NCBI RefSeq assembly: GCF_900106535.1
Contig: NZ_FNOH01000007.1
Coordinates: 398,415 to 462,414, forward strand
DNA from: Myxococcus xanthus
GTDB taxonomy: Bacteria; Myxococcota; Myxococcia; Myxococcales; Myxococcaceae
Direction: 5' to 3'
Length of the DNA: 64,000 nucleotides
The notes beneath the pieces were generated by a model. That model ran no database searches. It worked only from the letters and a program-made list of their open reading frames with translations, and was not told the DNA's origin. The position numbers and the translations under genes were made by a program. Positions within the stretch are counted from its first letter, which is position 1. Each line of letters begins with the position of its first letter. Shown piece after piece: positions 35,541 to 43,814 of this stretch.

Positions 35541-36175
35541 CGGGCCTCCGGAGTGAGGAGGAACTTCTTGAGGAGTTGGCGGACGCGCAGCTCCTGGTAG
35601 GCGAGGGTTGTGCGGCGCATGCGCAGGGCGGCGGCGGCCTCGCGCTGGCTGAGCTGGAGCACGAAGCGAGCCTCGAAGACGGGGGCCCATTTGGGCGGCA
35701 GGCTTTCCTGGCGGAAGCGCTCCAGGAGGAAGCTGGCGTCAAGCCCGGGCTCGGGTGGTGTGGGCTCTTCGGAGGCGGAGGACTCCACGGCGAGCTGGGC
35801 CAGGGCGTCCGACTCACGCCGCTGACGGCGCACCCGGTCCACGGCGAGGTTGTGGGAGAGCGTGTGCAGCCAGCCTGCCAGGGAGCCGCCCTGGAAGGAG
35901 CGGCGCGCGGCCTCGTCGGACACGAGCCGGAGGAAGACGTCGTGGACCACGGTCTCCGCGTCCACAGCCGGGAGGACGCGGACGGCGGCGCGGTACACCG
36001 TGTCGAAGTGGTCGCGGTAGCAGGCGTTGAGGACGCGGGCGTCTCCGGCGTGGAACCGGGCAAGCCACGGGCCTGTCTCCGCCGAGGTGTCGTCGCTCAA
36101 AGGGCCACGTCTGGAGGGGCCTACGGGGTCCACGAAATGCCCAACGTCCGGGGCGGGGAAAATGGACGAAACCAT
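35537..36175 (-). CDS. ECF-type sigma-70 factor
   Basis: 212 residues. Sigma region 2 spans about residues 35-120 (DHFDTVYRAAVRVLP...AETVVHDVFLRLV, WLHTLSHNLAVDRVRR). Region 4 spans about 155-205 (LPPKWAPVFEARFVLQLSQREAAAALRMRRTTLAYQELRVRQLL), a helix-turn-helix. The start is uncertain: ATG at 36175 gives a 25-residue unconserved lead; TTG at 36100 (LSDDTSAETG) is the other choice. A 9-bp inverted repeat at 36157-36180 covers the upstream start. Confidence 0.86.
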   Translation of the reverse strand: MVSSIFPAPDVGHFVDPVGPSRRGPLSDDTSAETGPWLARFHAGDARVLNACYRDHFDTVYRAAVRVLPAVDAETVVHDVFLRLVSDEAARRSFQGGSLAGWLHTLSHNLAVDRVRRQRRESDALAQLAVESSASEEPTPPEPGLDASFLLERFRQESLPPKWAPVFEARFVLQLSQREAAAALRMRRTTLAYQELRVRQLLKKFLLTPEAR

Positions 36176-36180
36176 TTTCC
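36157..36180. promoter_or_regulatory. 9-bp inverted repeat at the sigma gene start
   Basis: GGAAAATGG at 36157-36165 and CCATTTTCC at 36172-36180 pair across 6 bases. AT-rich arms in GC-rich DNA at the head of the operon suggest an operator, or a hairpin masking the start codon. Confidence 0.45.
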
Positions 36181-36414
36181 GACGCGCTCTGTCCCACCGC
36201 TCATGTCAGGCGTTGGCCCAGGTCACCACCGCGCGCTCCAGCCGGTTCGCGGTCAGGTCCTCCGGGGGAGCAATACATGGGCCTGGTTCGTCCCCTATGG
36301 AATCCAGAGGGGGGCGAAGCCGATGCGCCAGCGCTGAGCGTACCCTTGAAGGTTGCCGGCACACCCGGGAGTTGGTTTGACGGGGCGCCTCGCATGGCAT
36401 CGAGGCCACGGGGG

Positions 36415-37761
36415 ATGCCCATGCGGCTGTCTTGGATGCTCTTGTTGCTGCTCATCGGGCCTGCGTGCTCGACGGTGCGTGTGGTCCGTCTGGACACGGG
36501 AGACGTGGCGCCCATCGTACACACACCACGTGATGCGGAAGGCGCCAGTTCCGTGGAACTTGACGATGAGGTGTTCGAGGCCGCCGTGGTGTCATTGGCC
36601 CGGGACGTGCGGCCCTCCCTGCATCCACTGCGCGATGCGCGACACCGCTTCGGTGTGCCGGACAGGAGCGGCGTCTATGTGTACGAACGCCGAGGCCAAC
36701 GGCTGATTCCCGTGGAGGAGCGCGCGGATGGTCCGCGCCTGTTGATGGCTTATGCGGACGAGAGACTGACGCGCGACTACGGTCAATGGTGCGCGCAAAA
36801 GCGGCAGCCGGGTGACTGCCTTCGACTGCTGGATGAAGGCCCTCTGCTGGCCAGCGATGGGAAGTACACACTGGCGATGGCCATCGCCATGGACTCGGTC
36901 TGGGATGAGACGGCCGAGGCACTGCGCGACATGGCGGATCCGCAGGCCTGGATGGCGACGGTGACGGCGTCCGTCAGCATGTACTTGCTGCTGTGGGCCT
37001 TGCCAGAGCCGGTGAGCAAGGGTGTTGCTGCTCTCGTGACGGCGACCGCGATTGCCTACCTGGGCGTGGACACGGTGTGGCTCTTGCTGGATGGGTGGAT
37101 TGCGCTGGTGCGCCAGGTGGACCGTGCCACGACCTTCGCGCAGCTCAGCGAGGCGGGTGAGGCTTACGGCGAGGTGCTCGGGGAGAACGCCGCGCGCATC
37201 TTTGTCATGCTGGCCACGGCGGCCATCGGGAACACGGCGGGGCTGGCGGCGAAGGCGCCCAGGCTACCGGGCTCCTCACAGGCGGCGCTGAACGTCGAGG
37301 TGCAGGCGGGCTACCGGTACGCGGCGCTCGGGCGCGTGGAATCTGTGGCGATGACGGCCGATGGTTTCACCGTCGCGCTGGCACCGCATGCCGTGGCGAT
37401 GGCGGCCGGTGGCTCTAGCGGTGCGGGCCGCATACAGAAGCACCACATCGCCACGAACAAGAACGACGTCTCCGCTGCGCGTGGTGGGCCGTGGACGCCG
37501 GAGTTCAGGAGAATCTTCAAGCGTGCCGGGATGGAGCTGAAGGACCCGGAGAACATCGTCCAGATTCAAGGCCACCAAGGTCCGCATCCCCAGGCGTACC
37601 ACGAACTGGTCTTCAGGCGATTGAACAGCGCGACCGCGCGTTGCCGCAGCGTAGAAGAGTGCCGCAAGGTCCTGACCAAGGCGCTGCAACAACTGGCCAG
37701 GGAAGCCGCCACCCAGGGAACGGAGATCAACAAGCTCCTGACCCATGGGCACCCGCGCTAG
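36415..37761 (+). CDS. Lipoprotein toxin with AHH-type nuclease C-terminus
   Basis: About 448 residues from the ATG at 36415 (the frame opens at 36277). Signal peptide and lipobox LLLLLIGPAC, then a charged N-terminal region, then a hydrophobic middle (two or three helices, e.g. WMATVTASVSMYLLLWALP and GVAALVTATAIAYLGVDTVWLLLDGW). The last ~110 residues carry RIQKHHIATNKND followed by QGPHPQAYHELVFRRL, the paired-His pattern of AHH/HNH-like nuclease toxins of polymorphic toxin systems (the canonical A-H-H is K-H-H here). The immunity gene follows 9 bases later. Confidence 0.82.
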   Translation: MPMRLSWMLLLLLIGPACSTVRVVRLDTGDVAPIVHTPRDAEGASSVELDDEVFEAAVVSLARDVRPSLHPLRDARHRFGVPDRSGVYVYERRGQRLIPVEERADGPRLLMAYADERLTRDYGQWCAQKRQPGDCLRLLDEGPLLASDGKYTLAMAIAMDSVWDETAEALRDMADPQAWMATVTASVSMYLLLWALPEPVSKGVAALVTATAIAYLGVDTVWLLLDGWIALVRQVDRATTFAQLSEAGEAYGEVLGENAARIFVMLATAAIGNTAGLAAKAPRLPGSSQAALNVEVQAGYRYAALGRVESVAMTADGFTVALAPHAVAMAAGGSSGAGRIQKHHIATNKNDVSAARGGPWTPEFRRIFKRAGMELKDPENIVQIQGHQGPHPQAYHELVFRRLNSATARCRSVEECRKVLTKALQQLAREAATQGTEINKLLTHGHPR

Positions 37762-37770
37762 AACGCCGCC

Positions 37771-38337
37771 ATGGCCCCTCGCTACTTCGACCTCTCCGAG
37801 GACATCCAATCCGGGAACTGGGATTTGGGCGACCCTCGCGATGCGCAAGGCAATGAGGTGGAGGACCCCTGGATGTTCCGGGCGGGACAACCTGTTCAGG
37901 TCCAGGGGCGCCTGACCATCCCCGTCGACGCGACGGGGAGGCGGTTGGACTTCTCGACCGCGGGCATCGGTGTGACACCGGTGGTTCACGTCAGCGTGGC
38001 ATCGCTCTTCGCACAGCTGGCGCCCGATGACGTGCAGCTCATTCCCGTGGATGTTCCGGGGCAGCCGGACTCGTACCTCATCCTCGTCGCCACCAAGCTC
38101 ATCCGCTGCATCGATGATGAGGCGTCCCAGGTGCAGTTCTGGAAGCCCGAGGACGACCTGCCCGAGAAAGTGGGGCAGTACTCCGCGGTGGATTCCATGC
38201 ACATCGACCCCTCGAAGGTGGGCGACGCCAAGGTGTTCCGCACCTGGGGCTGGGACATCGCGCTCATCGTCTCCGAGGACCTCAAGAGCGCGCTGGAACA
38301 GTCCGGCGCCACGGGGATGAAGTTCACCCCCGTGTGA
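37771..38337 (+). CDS. Imm11-like (DUF1629) immunity protein
   Basis: A 188-residue soluble protein: MAPRYFDLSEDIQSGNWDLGDP at the start, then DFSTAGIGVTPVVHVSV, YLILVATKLIRCIDDEAS and VFRTWGWDIALIVSEDLKSALEQSGATGMKF. These match the layout of the Imm11/DUF1629 family often found after AHH toxins in myxobacteria (from memory, not searched). Inferred job: bind and block the nuclease end of its neighbour. The ATG is 9 bases after the toxin stop. Confidence 0.76.
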   Translation: MAPRYFDLSEDIQSGNWDLGDPRDAQGNEVEDPWMFRAGQPVQVQGRLTIPVDATGRRLDFSTAGIGVTPVVHVSVASLFAQLAPDDVQLIPVDVPGQPDSYLILVATKLIRCIDDEASQVQFWKPEDDLPEKVGQYSAVDSMHIDPSKVGDAKVFRTWGWDIALIVSEDLKSALEQSGATGMKFTPV

Positions 38338-38346
38338 CGCGGGCGG

Positions 38347-39162
38347 CTACTCCGGCTTCTTCGCACCCGTCCGCTGCCAGAACTCGCGCAGCAGAATCGT
38401 GGCGAAGCGGGAGTCATTCAGGATGTACCGCCGCCACAGGCGCTTGGGCTCGTTCACCAGGCGGTACAGCCATTCGAAGCCCGCGCGCGAAATCCACACG
38501 GGCGCGCGCTTCGCCGTCCCGGCGATGAAGTCCAACCCCGCGCCAATGCCAATGGCCACCGTGGGGCCCAGCTTGGAGGCCACCTGCGAAATCCACACCT
38601 CCTGCTTCGGGCTGCCCAGCGCCACCAGGAGCAGGTGCGGGTCCTTCTCGCGAATCTTCGCGACAATCGGGTCGTTCTGCGCGTCGCCGCCGTCCAGGCG
38701 CACCATGGGCGAATCCCAGCCCACCACCTCCACGCCGTACTGCTCGCTGACGATGCGGCCCACCTTCTCCGCCACGCCGGGGCCCGCGCCCAGCAGGAAC
38801 ACGCGCCACTTGCGCCCCGCCCCCAGTTTCATTAGCGGGAGGATGAGGTCCGAACCGGCGATGCGCTCGGGCAGCGGCACGTCCATGGCGCGCGAGGCCC
38901 AGACGATGGGCATGCCATCCACCACCGAAATCGTGGCGCGTGAGTACGCCTCGCGGAACTGCACGTTGTCCTCGGCCAGCACCACGTGGTCCACGTTGGC
39001 GGTGAACACGTAGCCGCCCTGGCGCGAGTCCACCAGCCGGCCAATCTCCGTCACCGCCTCCTCGAAGGTGAGCTGGTCGATGGCGAGCTGGCCGATGTTC
39101 AGGCGCGCTCGGCCAGTGGTGAACGGGGTCTGCGGGGGTACGGGCGTCGCGGCGGAGCTCAT
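38347..39162 (-). CDS. epsA: WecG/TagA-family glycosyltransferase EpsA
   Basis: 271 residues, glycosyltransferase family 26. Motifs: GGYVFTANVDHVVLAEDN (about 50-66), VVDGMPIVWASR, FLLGAGPGVAEKV, LLLVALGSPKQEVWI and IGIGAGLDFIAGTAKRAPVW. It would transfer a sugar onto the lipid-linked EPS repeat unit at the inner membrane. The start at 39162 overlaps the epsB stop by 4 bases, so I use it rather than the longer frame (to 39447). It is the last gene of the leftward EPS operon. Gene name assigned from order and family. Confidence 0.88.
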   Translation of the reverse strand: MSSAATPVPPQTPFTTGRARLNIGQLAIDQLTFEEAVTEIGRLVDSRQGGYVFTANVDHVVLAEDNVQFREAYSRATISVVDGMPIVWASRAMDVPLPERIAGSDLILPLMKLGAGRKWRVFLLGAGPGVAEKVGRIVSEQYGVEVVGWDSPMVRLDGGDAQNDPIVAKIREKDPHLLLVALGSPKQEVWISQVASKLGPTVAIGIGAGLDFIAGTAKRAPVWISRAGFEWLYRLVNEPKRLWRRYILNDSRFATILLREFWQRTGAKKPE

Positions 39163-41354
39163 GGCTTCTTCACCGTCAGGTCGAGCACGGTCATGGAATA
39201 GGGCGGCAGCCGCTGGGTCAGGGAACCCGCGGCCTTCGCACCGGGAGTCTGCTCGGTGAACCCCCCAGGTGCGCCCGAGTAGCCCAGCACGCGCACGCTG
39301 TCGAGTGTCCCGCAGCCCTTGAGTTGAATCTGCGCCTGGGCGGCCTGGTCCGGGTCGAAGTTGAGCACCACCGCCACCATCTTCCCGCCCGCCTCGTCGC
39401 GCGAGGCGAACACGCTGGTGCCCTCGGTGGCCTTCGCGGGCACCCACCAGTCCTGGAAGCGGCTCCCCTTGCCGTCGAAGTTCCGGAACGCGCGGAACGC
39501 CCAGAACACCGGCGAGCCCTCGGTGGGGTACTGCCAGAAGTAGGCGGAGTAGATGTTCTCCTGCGCGAAGCGGCCCAGCGCCTCGGCCTGGGCCAGGCCG
39601 CCGCTCATGTGCCGGAAGGCGCCGAAGTTGTACTCACCAATGGAGATGCGCAGGCCCGGGTAGTTGTCGGCGACCCACTCCTTCATGCGCGGAATCAGCC
39701 GGATGGGCTCGCCAATCCAGGACTCGTCCTTGTACGTGGGGTCCCACAGCCCGCGCGTGGAGCGGATGCGGCGCGCGTTGGTGGCCGGGTCCGTGTTGCC
39801 CTCCAGGCCGACACCGACGTTCGTCTGTGGATAGAAGTGCAGGTCCACGATGTCGAGCAGCCGCACGCCCGTCTTCTTCTCGTGCTCGCGCAGTTGCCGC
39901 AGGTACCAGGGCAGCAGCGGCATGTTGCCGTGCGCGCGCCGGTCGGAGTGCGGCATCTTCCCCGGCGCGAAGTCCGCCGCGGACCACAGGTAGTTCGTCC
40001 AGCCCCACTCGGCCGGGCCCGCGATGAGGCCCTCCGGGTCTTCCTTCCGCACCACCGTGCCGTAGGCAATCGTGCGCTCCAGCAACCCGTCATACGACAG
40101 CGGCTCCGGGTGCACGTCGCGGTGCGTGGAGTTCCAGAGCATGGGCTCGTTGTCCAGGATGTACGTCTGGACGCTGCGCTGCCCTCGCTCCTGGTCCTTC
40201 TTCCGGATGGCGCGGATCCACTCGGCGATGAACTCCGGTGGGGCCTCGGTACTGGTGAGCGTCGGCGCGCCGGGCTTCAGCGGCGTGCCATCCCGGGCGA
40301 GCCCGTTGCCCGAGCCATTGTCCTCCTGCTGCTGCGAGCCGAAGCGCGACACGGGGAAGCCCACCGACTTCGCGTCCTTGGCCACCCAGCCCAGGATGGG
40401 CACCGTCAGCGCGGACGTCATCCCGTGCTTGCGGTTGGACTCCAGGAAGTCGTCGTAGCTCAGGCCGATGTCGACGTTCTGGTAGAACCAGTCGTTCGCG
40501 GTGTTCCACGCGCCGCCCAGCTTCCAGTTGTAGCGGGACGTGGGGTTTCCGCCCCAGCGGCGCGTGGTGGCGCCCACCTCGTACTGGTGCTTGTCGCGCT
40601 TCTCCGTCAACCCGTCGAAGGCGATGCCGTAGATGAGCGGGCTGATGCGGTGGCTCGGCGCGGTGCAGTCGATGGTCATCGGCGCTTCGCGGCCACTGCC
40701 CTGGCCCGTGCGTCCGCCCCCCGCGGCCAGCGCGGCGGCCAGTTCGGGCGGCAGCGGCACCAGCGACACCTTGTCGAACAGCACCCATTCACGGCCCACG
40801 CTCTTGGACGCGCGCAGCACCACGCGGTCGAACGGCTGGCCGCGCGGGTTGAGCTGCTCCATGGGGATGACAATCTCAGACCACTCACCGTCCTTGCGGA
40901 CCTGGAGCTCGGGGATGATGGGGACGCGTGGGAAGCTGGCGGCGCCCGGAGCGTCCAGGCGGACCTCCAGGAACTCGCCGAAGGACTCTGGAGCGCTGAA
41001 CCGGAACGACAGCGCGCCGAAGGTGCCCTCCAGCTTGGGCCGGTAGAGAATCCACCCGGCGTAGTTGAACAGGCGCATGCGCGCCGGCGCGCCCTTGGGG
41101 AGCTCGCGCTGCGCCCAGCCGAGGTCCTTCCAATCGGGGGACAGGCCTCCGTCGTACAGCATCACCGGCGCGGTCTTCTCTGCGCCGGGGCCGTTCGTGC
41201 CCGAGCCCGGCGCGTCGCCCGCGCCCGGCGCCGCCGTGGCCGCGTTGCTCGCGCCCGGCGCTTCCGCGCCGACGGCCCGCGCCACCGTCACGGTGCCACC
41301 GGCCAGCAGCGCACCCGCCAGTACAGCGGCGCCAACCTTCGTCCGCGAACGCAT
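39159..41354 (-). CDS. epsB: Exported glycoside hydrolase family 44 protein EpsB
   Basis: About 731 residues. N-terminal signal region (VGAAVLAGALLAGGTVTVARAVG), an Ala/Gly-rich linker, a beta-sandwich (about 60-210), then a GH44 barrel: catalytic acid/base in YILDNEPMLWN (about residue 400) and nucleophile in ISIGEYNFGAF (about 573). It probably cuts or remodels the polysaccharide. Its ATG at 41354 forms TGATG with the stop of a 21-codon leader ORF (see 41354-41419); a GTG one codon upstream is also in frame. SD: GGAGG. Confidence 0.86.
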   Translation of the reverse strand: MRSRTKVGAAVLAGALLAGGTVTVARAVGAEAPGASNAATAAPGAGDAPGSGTNGPGAEKTAPVMLYDGGLSPDWKDLGWAQRELPKGAPARMRLFNYAGWILYRPKLEGTFGALSFRFSAPESFGEFLEVRLDAPGAASFPRVPIIPELQVRKDGEWSEIVIPMEQLNPRGQPFDRVVLRASKSVGREWVLFDKVSLVPLPPELAAALAAGGGRTGQGSGREAPMTIDCTAPSHRISPLIYGIAFDGLTEKRDKHQYEVGATTRRWGGNPTSRYNWKLGGAWNTANDWFYQNVDIGLSYDDFLESNRKHGMTSALTVPILGWVAKDAKSVGFPVSRFGSQQQEDNGSGNGLARDGTPLKPGAPTLTSTEAPPEFIAEWIRAIRKKDQERGQRSVQTYILDNEPMLWNSTHRDVHPEPLSYDGLLERTIAYGTVVRKEDPEGLIAGPAEWGWTNYLWSAADFAPGKMPHSDRRAHGNMPLLPWYLRQLREHEKKTGVRLLDIVDLHFYPQTNVGVGLEGNTDPATNARRIRSTRGLWDPTYKDESWIGEPIRLIPRMKEWVADNYPGLRISIGEYNFGAFRHMSGGLAQAEALGRFAQENIYSAYFWQYPTEGSPVFWAFRAFRNFDGKGSRFQDWWVPAKATEGTSVFASRDEAGGKMVAVVLNFDPDQAAQAQIQLKGCGTLDSVRVLGYSGAPGGFTEQTPGAKAAGSLTQRLPPYSMTVLDLTVKKP

Positions 41355-41419
41355 CACTCCGTCCTCCCTGGGGGCGCCGCCGTCACCGCGGCACAGCGCG
41401 CCTTCGTCCGCGAACGCAT
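41354..41419 (-). CDS. 21-codon leader ORF made by duplication of the epsB start
   Basis: An ATG at 41419 preceded by GGAGGATGAAGTG encodes MRSRTKARCAAVTAAPPGRTE, and its TGA overlaps the epsB ATG as TGATG. The first six codons equal those of epsB because the start region is repeated 65 bp apart (copies at 41337 and 41402). This looks like a translation-coupling leader created by a small tandem duplication. Whether it is translated is not shown. Confidence 0.55.
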   Translation of the reverse strand: MRSRTKARCAAVTAAPPGRTE

Positions 41420-41456
41420 CACTTCATCCTCCATGGGTGGCGCCCACCCCGCCGCG

Positions 41457-42014
41457 CTAGAGCGCGACTTCGTCCGTGTCCTTGCGCGGGAAGATGCGGG
41501 CGGGAATCCCCACGGCCACGCTGTCCGGCGGCACGTCCTGGAGCACCACCGCGTTGGCGCCGATGCGCGAGCGCGCGCCGATGCGCACCGGTCCCAGGAT
41601 GCGGGCCCCCGCGCCAATCCAGACGTCATCCTCGATGACGGGATAGCCGTTGTCCTTCGCGGTGCCCACGGTGTTGTTCCCGTAGAAGCGCACGCGGTCG
41701 CCAATGCGCGCGTCGCCGCCGATGACGACGCCCAGGCTGTGCACGAAGTACACGCCCTTGCCGAGCGTGACGTCCTTGCCAATCTCAATCCCCATCACCG
41801 CCGTCTGCGCCACGCGCAGTACGTGGTTGACCAGGGGGATGCGGTAGGCCAGCGCGGCCTCGCGGGCGCGGTTGAGCGCGGTGATGCGGTACGAATCACT
41901 GGTCAGCACCACCTTGGCGATGGACTTCGCGTCCGAGTTGCCATTGGCGGCCTTCGCCAGTTCCAGCGCATCCGTGACGAGCGAGCCAATCATCGATTCC
42001 CTGGCCTTCAGCAT
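41457..42014 (-). CDS. epsC: Serine O-acetyltransferase-like hexapeptide protein EpsC
   Basis: 185 residues with an alpha-helical start and a left-handed beta-helix: GIEIGKDVTLGKGVYFVHSLGVVIGGDARIGDRVRFYGNNTVGTAKDNGYPVIEDDVWIGAGARILG, then AVGIPARIF. It is shaped like CysE-type acetyltransferases; in an EPS cluster it more likely acetylates a sugar than serine (inference). The ATG at 42014 lies 9 bases after epsD. Confidence 0.84.
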   Translation of the reverse strand: MLKARESMIGSLVTDALELAKAANGNSDAKSIAKVVLTSDSYRITALNRAREAALAYRIPLVNHVLRVAQTAVMGIEIGKDVTLGKGVYFVHSLGVVIGGDARIGDRVRFYGNNTVGTAKDNGYPVIEDDVWIGAGARILGPVRIGARSRIGANAVVLQDVPPDSVAVGIPARIFPRKDTDEVAL

Positions 42015-42023
42015 GGTGTGTGA

Positions 42024-43037
42024 CTACTCCCCCCGGCCCTGCAGGTAGCGGGCGACCTCGCGGGCAATGCCCGTCCAGCCGCCGGCCTCGCCGCGCGCGC
42101 CGCGCAGATACTCCATCCCGTACACCACGGAGGTGCCGGCGAAGGCGGCCTTCTCCAGGCCCAGCTTGTCCGCGGCGTTGGCGGCGTGCATCACCGCGCG
42201 CGTCAGCACGCGTGACGCGTCCGGCGCCACCAGGGTGGCGGCCAGCAGCGGGCGGGTCAGGGGGTTGGTCTGGAAGAGCAGCCGCCACGGATTGACGTCA
42301 CGCACGTCCGGGTGCTTCCGGGCCACCTGCGTGTCGAACATGCCGTAGCGGTGCGCGCGCTTCAGCCAGCGCTCGAAGGACACGTGGTCACTGCCGTGCA
42401 GTACGTACGCGTCACGCGCGAAGACGAAGGCGCAGCCGGCCTTCTCCAGCCGCACGCCCAACTCCACGTCCTCCGACTGTCCCAATGACTTGTCGAAGCC
42501 GCCCACGCCCACGTAGTCCGCGCGGGGGAAGGACACGTTGCCGGTGAACAGGTGGACGCCGCGGGCGCGGGCACCGGGCGTGGAGAGCTCCTCGGCCATG
42601 CGGTTGTTGAGGTACGCGTACCAGCGCTCGAACAACGGCATGTCGCCAATGGACGGGTCCGGCCGGATGCGGCCCAGCACCACGGTTCGCGAGCCCTCCG
42701 GATGGTGCGCCAGGTGCCGCTCCAGGAAGTCCGGGGCCACCTGCATGTCGTCATCCGTGACGAGCACCACGTCGCCCCGGGCGGCCATGACGCCCCGGTG
42801 CCGGGCGGCGGCGGCGCCCGCGTTCTGCTGCACCTCCACGCGCAGGGTGTAGGGCAGGGCCAGGGCCTGCAGCGGCTCGCGAGTGGGCTCCTTGGAGCCG
42901 TCGTCCACCACGACGACCTCGAACTGCTCGGGCGGCAGCGTCTGCCCGGCCAACTGCCACAGCAGCCGGGTGATGAGGGGCAGCCGGTTGTACGTGGCGA
43001 TGACGACGCTGAGCCGGGGCGCGGAGGTGGAGCTCAT
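42024..43037 (-). CDS. epsD: Family 2 glycosyltransferase EpsD
   Basis: 337 residues, GT-A fold. N-terminal SVVIATYNRLPLITRLLWQL, then VVVVDDGSKEP (first Asp pair), VVLVTDDDMQVAPDFLERHL (DxD) and LGQSEDVELGVRL (ED acceptor motif). A C-terminal hydrophobic stretch may associate with the membrane. It adds a sugar to the EPS repeat unit. The 4-bp overlap with the upstream gene (43034-43037) shows operon coupling. Confidence 0.88.
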   Translation of the reverse strand: MSSTSAPRLSVVIATYNRLPLITRLLWQLAGQTLPPEQFEVVVVDDGSKEPTREPLQALALPYTLRVEVQQNAGAAAARHRGVMAARGDVVLVTDDDMQVAPDFLERHLAHHPEGSRTVVLGRIRPDPSIGDMPLFERWYAYLNNRMAEELSTPGARARGVHLFTGNVSFPRADYVGVGGFDKSLGQSEDVELGVRLEKAGCAFVFARDAYVLHGSDHVSFERWLKRAHRYGMFDTQVARKHPDVRDVNPWRLLFQTNPLTRPLLAATLVAPDASRVLTRAVMHAANAADKLGLEKAAFAGTSVVYGMEYLRGARGEAGGWTGIAREVARYLQGRGE

Positions 43038-43552
43038 GCCTTCTTCTTCTGGGACGCCGCCCGGCGCTGCTTCTTCGTCAGCCGGGGAAAGGTGACGCTG
43101 CCGAGGAAGCGCTCGCGGCCCACGAACTCCAGGGTCTTGCTGGCGGCGCCGAAGTCCGTCTCGCCCAGGGTGACGCAGAGGAGGCAGCCGTCGGCGGCCA
43201 GCGCCAGCGGCAGGCTGGCCGGATGGGTCATCAACGAGTCGATGACGGCGACGACACGCTCACCCCGGGACACACGCTCGCGCAGTTCCAACACCTTCTG
43301 CGCGGCGGCCGTGGGCGACAGGCCGGTGGCGTCTTCCAGGTGGACCTTCTGCGTGTAGGCGTAGGGCGCGCCCGCCTCCAGCACCGCCGTGGCGGCTTCC
43401 AGCGCCGGAGCACCCGGGTGGGCCGGCACCACCGTGAGGAAGCTCCACGCGTGGCGCTCCAGGGCGAACCACAGCCGTTGCAACGCCGGGGACGGAATGG
43501 CGCTGTCGGTCGAGGTGGCGTCGGCGGGAGGTGCGCTGGAATCGGCTGCCAT
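43034..43552 (-). CDS. Degenerate BY-kinase/Wzc-like ATPase domain protein, EPS operon
   Basis: 172 residues from the ATG at 43552. The segment ALQRLWFALERHAWSFLTVVPAHPGAPALEAATAVLEAG, then RVVAVIDSLMTHPASLPLALAADGCLLCVTLGETDFGAASKTLEFVGRERFLGSVTFPR, resembles the nucleotide-binding domain of bacterial tyrosine kinases (CpsD/Wzc) without a clean Walker A lysine. A basic tail (KKQRRAASQKKKA) ends it. It is the first gene of the epsD-C-B-A operon. Function unproven; likely a non-catalytic relative. Confidence 0.6.
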   Translation of the reverse strand: MAADSSAPPADATSTDSAIPSPALQRLWFALERHAWSFLTVVPAHPGAPALEAATAVLEAGAPYAYTQKVHLEDATGLSPTAAAQKVLELRERVSRGERVVAVIDSLMTHPASLPLALAADGCLLCVTLGETDFGAASKTLEFVGRERFLGSVTFPRLTKKQRRAASQKKKA

Positions 43553-43814
43553 GGGGAGGGGCTCGGTATAGCGCAACGCGTGGCGCCGGCCCAACGGCCT
43601 CTCCGGGCAGTCCGGGGCGCGGCGGCCCGCCTGGCTGCCGCGGAGCGCGCCGGTGACGCGCGACAGTCACCGCCTCCCGGACCGGGCGTTCCATCGCGCG
43701 CTCCCCAGGTGGTCCGGCGGGGCTCGCGAAGCCCTCCCCACCGCGAGCGTGAAGGGCGTGTGACGGGCTGGGTACGCGCCTACCCACGCCGTGGCAGGGG
43801 CAGGCAGGCGTGTT
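43553..43814. promoter_or_regulatory. Divergent EPS promoter region
   Basis: About 260 bases between the leftward EPS operon and epsE. It holds the inverted repeat TGGGTA-CGCGCC-TACCCA (43769-43786), a possible operator 28 bases before the epsE start codon. No firm -35/-10 or sigma-54 box can be fixed. Confidence 0.4.

Noticed and set aside
36548..36559. GTTCCGTGGAAC near the toxin gene, parS-like.
   Set aside because: Two bases shorter than parS in the core; inside a coding sequence, so chance.
39825..39840. TGTGGATAG word as a DnaA box.
   Set aside because: A single imperfect copy inside the epsB gene; no cluster and no origin context.
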